From assembly GCA_007694185.1 (NCBI GenBank), contig RECD01000101.1, positions 1 to 48,203 on the forward strand: a stretch of DNA of 48,203 bases, in the 5' to 3' direction. This DNA is from Planctomycetaceae bacterium (GTDB lineage Bacteria > Planctomycetota > Planctomycetia > Pirellulales > Pirellulaceae). Each line of letters opens with the position of its first letter. The stretch's first letter is position 1. Both the position numbers and the translations under genes were made by a program. Positions 46,701 to 48,203 of the stretch are shown one piece after another. Below the pieces are notes generated by a model. That model saw only the letters and a program-made list of their open reading frames with translations. It made no database searches and was not told the DNA's origin.

Positions 46701-47203
46701 AGTTGTGTGAGACGATGATCGAACTGAAGGAAGAGGGCCATCGGGCGCTCATCTTCAGCCAGTTCACGCAGCACCTCGACTTGATCTGCGGCGCGCTCGA
46801 CGCTCACAAGATCAGCTATCAATACCTAGACGGCTCGACCCCGGCGGCCACCCGCCAACAGCGGGTCGATGCGTTCCAAGCCGGTGAAGGCGATGCGTTC
46901 CTGATCTCACTCAAGGCGGGCGGGACGGGGCTGAACCTGACCGCCGCCGATTACGTGATTCACATGGACCCATGGTGGAACCCGGCGGTTGAGGACCAAG
47001 CGACCGACCGTGCGCACCGATTCGGCCAAGACAAGCCTGTCATGGTTTATCGGATCATCACGCGGGGAACGATCGAGGAGGAGATCCTGTCTCTGCATGA
47101 TGCCAAACGAGACCTCGTCGCCAGTGTGCTCGAAGGGACGACCGCAGCAGGAAAGATGAGCACCCAGGAACTGATGGAAATGCTCCGCGGAACCTCCAAC
47201 TGA
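43781..47203 (+). CDS. SNF2-family helicase/ATPase with SWIM zinc finger
   Basis: 1140 residues from the ATG at 43781, preceded by AAGAGG at 5 bases; the frame is open back to 43718. An N-terminal SWIM motif Cys130-x-Cys132-x8-Cys141-x-His143 lies in CSCEASDGQHPCMH. The middle 500 residues match the SNF2-associated region of bacterial HepA-like proteins. The C-terminal motor shows LRDYQIDGYKWLRRL, Walker A DDMGLGKTLQ (Lys712), Walker B VMDEAQAVKN, LTGTPVENHLGELWSLF, LRRTKSEV, LIFSQFTQHLDLI, SLKAGGTGLNLTAADYVIHMDPWWNPAVEDQATDRAHRFGQ. It translocates along DNA to remodel protein-DNA complexes; the bacterial role is unclear. No nuclease or methylase partner is adjacent. Confidence 0.93.
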   Translation: MGRKRRGSRSNGGGFLPSNIAARLRKVLAGGNVNLDDFTSSNLGNLLEAIPDEPRRVAREIPKSGQWELAVEEIVESLPDECQGIAGYDNASYRIDRVYACGEIQGRWTYDDETFEIFVNCGGELPPAGCSCEASDGQHPCMHIAQFLYFLSRQLQYETAPLSVRINRDDFTPGTPSRDRYRPDRGLLAIARLDDILVRASSRPAAARLESEGLPALAEVSLERIAWTVSGNGGVLEVRPLLQQQKKRGTGYTQGRKLALERLKTDADLPLTPADREIVNEISVRKEGYGYNLSWSLDPIEAIQRLVGHPHVLCNDQPCLVKSSEFYLELMEDNGLWRFFLRVEGADRLAGPVFTTDETLVHIDQKTPQVLFGRLPACGFQPLRALLQLAPVQSKHAESLFEKARRLQAVLPLRLPEQVGGRIVHEEFRPALLLRSRVDGSLDYGLRVRSADGRLLRPGGDSTLRPDKIAGEPVQRQRNVAAETERCLRLADDLGIDPRPSDHWHGSIRDFASGLKLVESLPSLGDEVEILWDECGEKPLTVLGHLTSKNVRVDITSKRNWFGITGKCDIGGRSMPLDKLLQSLPQGSDTENIRGDYVRIASGQWARVSENLRKRLERLRDVTYENRKSLAVDATAAPAIRDLLDGDIEVKATKNWHECLARLGRAEQLDPQLPSGLQATLRDYQIDGYKWLRRLAEWGVGGVLADDMGLGKTLQTLAVLLDRRDNGPTLVIAPTSVGFNWVRETERFAPELRPHLYRETERADFLPGVGPGDLVVCSYALALRDADALAKVKWGTLVMDEAQAVKNSRSKTAQAIAEFDAQWTVALTGTPVENHLGELWSLFHVVSPGVFGGWEQFRRRYALPIEKHADANARALLATRLQPFVLRRTKSEVLTELPPRTEMNLYVEQSAEERQQYERVRLSALGEIDEIASLGSVQDQRFKLLALITRLRQFACHPGIVNKQWTGSSAKLDQLCETMIELKEEGHRALIFSQFTQHLDLICGALDAHKISYQYLDGSTPAATRQQRVDAFQAGEGDAFLISLKAGGTGLNLTAADYVIHMDPWWNPAVEDQATDRAHRFGQDKPVMVYRIITRGTIEEEILSLHDAKRDLVASVLEGTTAAGKMSTQELMEMLRGTSN

Positions 47204-47719
47204 CGTCGCCCCGACAAGTCATCGATTCGCCCGAAACGCTGGGGAATCTGCGGCGAACGACACGGACTTGATCAGCGTTTGCCTCGTCCAACCGGTTTTC
47301 CGAGTGAGCACCCTGCGGCCTGCCGGTGTGGACTTCGGGGAATCGAGCGTTGGTTGGCACCTTCCGCAGGGTCGTTCCGCAGGGTCGGGAAACGATCCAT
47401 CGCCGGTGACAGCCGCTCCTTCGGAACGTGCCACCCATCTTGCGGGCTGTTCACGATCGCACCAGGCGCGGACGGCGGTAGGCAAACGGCTGGAGGGGCC
47501 TCGGACGGATCGGCATGGCTGACGGTGAAAAGTCAGGGCCAGGCCCGCCGCTCGCACCGTGTCAGGCCGCCTCCCACGAGGCGGATCGCTGGCTATCGAC
47601 CTATGGGCGGGGCCTGAACGGATGATTGCAGCGATCACACACCGCCCTGGAGGCCGGATGGGCCTTGCGGTCTGGACCGGCGATTATGCGGAGGCGGCGA
47701 GCAGACGGCTCGGCTACGG
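47204..47719. other. Intergenic region between the SNF2 gene and the transposase-like fragment
   Basis: About 515 bp between convergent genes, with no convincing reading frame. It contains the inverted repeat pair at 47354-47445. Beyond 47446 nothing recognisable was found. Confidence 0.55.
47354..47445. repeat. Inverted pair of palindrome-core copies with a 13-bp tandem duplication
   Basis: TTGGCACCTTCCGC (47354-47367) and CGGAACGTGCCACCC (47422-47436) are inverted copies of the same core, 54 bp apart. Just inside the first copy, TTCCGCAGGGTCG is duplicated in tandem (47362-47374 and 47375-47387). The arrangement of two inverted copies around a short spacer recalls the doublet form of REP elements. 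Confidence 0.7.
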
Positions 47720-48203
47720 TTAAGCCGCGACGAAGAACGCTCGCGCGGTCTTCTGACCTCGGTGCCAACCTCGGCCGTGACGCTGCGCGTCTTCGGCCAT
47801 CGCCGGCGACGATCCCGCACACGAGCCCCGGCCAAAGTACTTCTTGAAATTCCACACCAGCTCACGCCACATCGACGCGTCGATTCCCTGCGACGCCAGC
47901 AACTTCGCTAGCCTCGGCGGCACCTTCGCGTTCATGCCGTCGAACGCCTGCTGAGCCGTCCATCGCAGCAATTCGAAGTAATCCCGCCAACTGAGTTGCA
48001 AAAACCCCTTGTCGCTCGCCCGCAGTCCCGAAGTGTGTACCTGGGGCTGATGCGACAGCGTCTCTGGAGCGAGTTGCAAGGGCGCCAGCCATTCGTCACG
48101 CCGGATGCGGCGTCCCGTCGGCGCCCGCTTCTTCGCCCTACGTTTCGCCTTCAACACCGCCACCGGTGTCTCTCGAATCTCCTTCCCCGCCGCTGCCGTC
48201 TCG
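47720..48203 (-). CDS. C-terminal part of a transposase-like (RAYT-type) protein
   Basis: The frame is open through the right edge, so the N-terminal part with any HUH/Y1 catalytic motif is outside the window; about 160 residues are visible. The stretch RASDKGFLQLSWRDYFELLRWTAQQ, then MWRELVWNFKKYFGR, and the tail AQRHGRGWHRGQKTARAFFV match what I recall of the C-terminal region of planctomycete proteins whose N-terminal half is a Y1 (IS200/REP-associated) transposase. An in-frame GTG at 48163 is probably internal. The basic stretch KAKRRAKKRAPTGRRIRR would suit DNA binding. Copies of the short palindrome family lie 270 bp downstream. Confidence 0.65.
   Translation of the reverse strand, partial: ETAAAGKEIRETPVAVLKAKRRAKKRAPTGRRIRRDEWLAPLQLAPETLSHQPQVHTSGLRASDKGFLQLSWRDYFELLRWTAQQAFDGMNAKVPPRLAKLLASQGIDASMWRELVWNFKKYFGRGSCAGSSPAMAEDAQRHGRGWHRGQKTARAFFVAA

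Overview
The window is GC-rich, densely coded DNA from a planctomycete, most likely a Rhodopirellula/Pirellula-type member of the Pirellulaceae. This rests on families largely typical of that phylum: a BBP7-like outer-membrane barrel, a TIGR03009-type exported protein, a PPC-domain exported protein, a TPR protein ending in two RNA-polymerase alpha-CTD domains, tetrahydromethanopterin (H4MPT) C1 genes in a bacterium, and the C-terminal piece of a transposase-like protein of a kind common in planctomycetes. Family names come from reading the translations; no database search was run.

Layout. 1-5.9 kb: the 5' part of a B12-dependent (class II) ribonucleotide reductase gene running off the left edge with two candidate NrdR boxes upstream, a PPC-domain exported protein, a 59-residue helical protein with a shared hairpin terminator, and a BBP7-like barrel. 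5.9-11.6 kb: a c'-type cytochrome, glycogen synthase glgA, a GalT-family nucleotidyltransferase, and a phosphate-selective-porin-like gene split by a frameshift. 11.6-20 kb: a tandem 29-bp repeat, tRNA-Thr(CGU), the TPR/double-alpha-CTD gene, tgt, and in the opposite direction dnaB, the TIGR03009-type gene, lysS and a thioredoxin-fold protein with a C-terminal YHS-like segment. 20.4-26.8 kb: a GT2 glycosyltransferase, a polytopic membrane protein and a 1176-residue AsmA-like protein, probably one envelope transcription unit. 26.8-34.2 kb: an exported orphan and a sucrose module: fructokinase, a sucrose-phosphate synthase fused to a phosphatase domain, and amylosucrase in a tightly coupled operon, with a second stand-alone sucrose-phosphatase-like gene divergent from it. 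34.3-39.1 kb: KAS III-like synthase, YqgE/AlgH, a PPP-family phosphatase, then an exported prolyl oligopeptidase. 39.1-43.4 kb: a C1 module (fae, mtdB, iron-type alcohol dehydrogenase) with a divergent ATP-grasp gene. 43.4-48.2 kb: a cluster of short palindromes, a SWIM/SNF2 helicase, further copies of the palindrome core, and the C-terminal part of the transposase-like protein at the right edge.

How the parts work together. The carbohydrate genes can make and break glycogen and sucrose: amylosucrase would turn sucrose into glucan plus fructose, and fructokinase would return the fructose. The C1 genes handle formaldehyde bound to H4MPT. The most distinctive signal is a family of short hairpins with core GTGCCACCCAC, dispersed in at least three intergenic sites. 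The copies nearest the right edge lie beside a RAYT-like (REP-associated transposase-like) protein, which suggests a planctomycete version of a REP/RAYT system.
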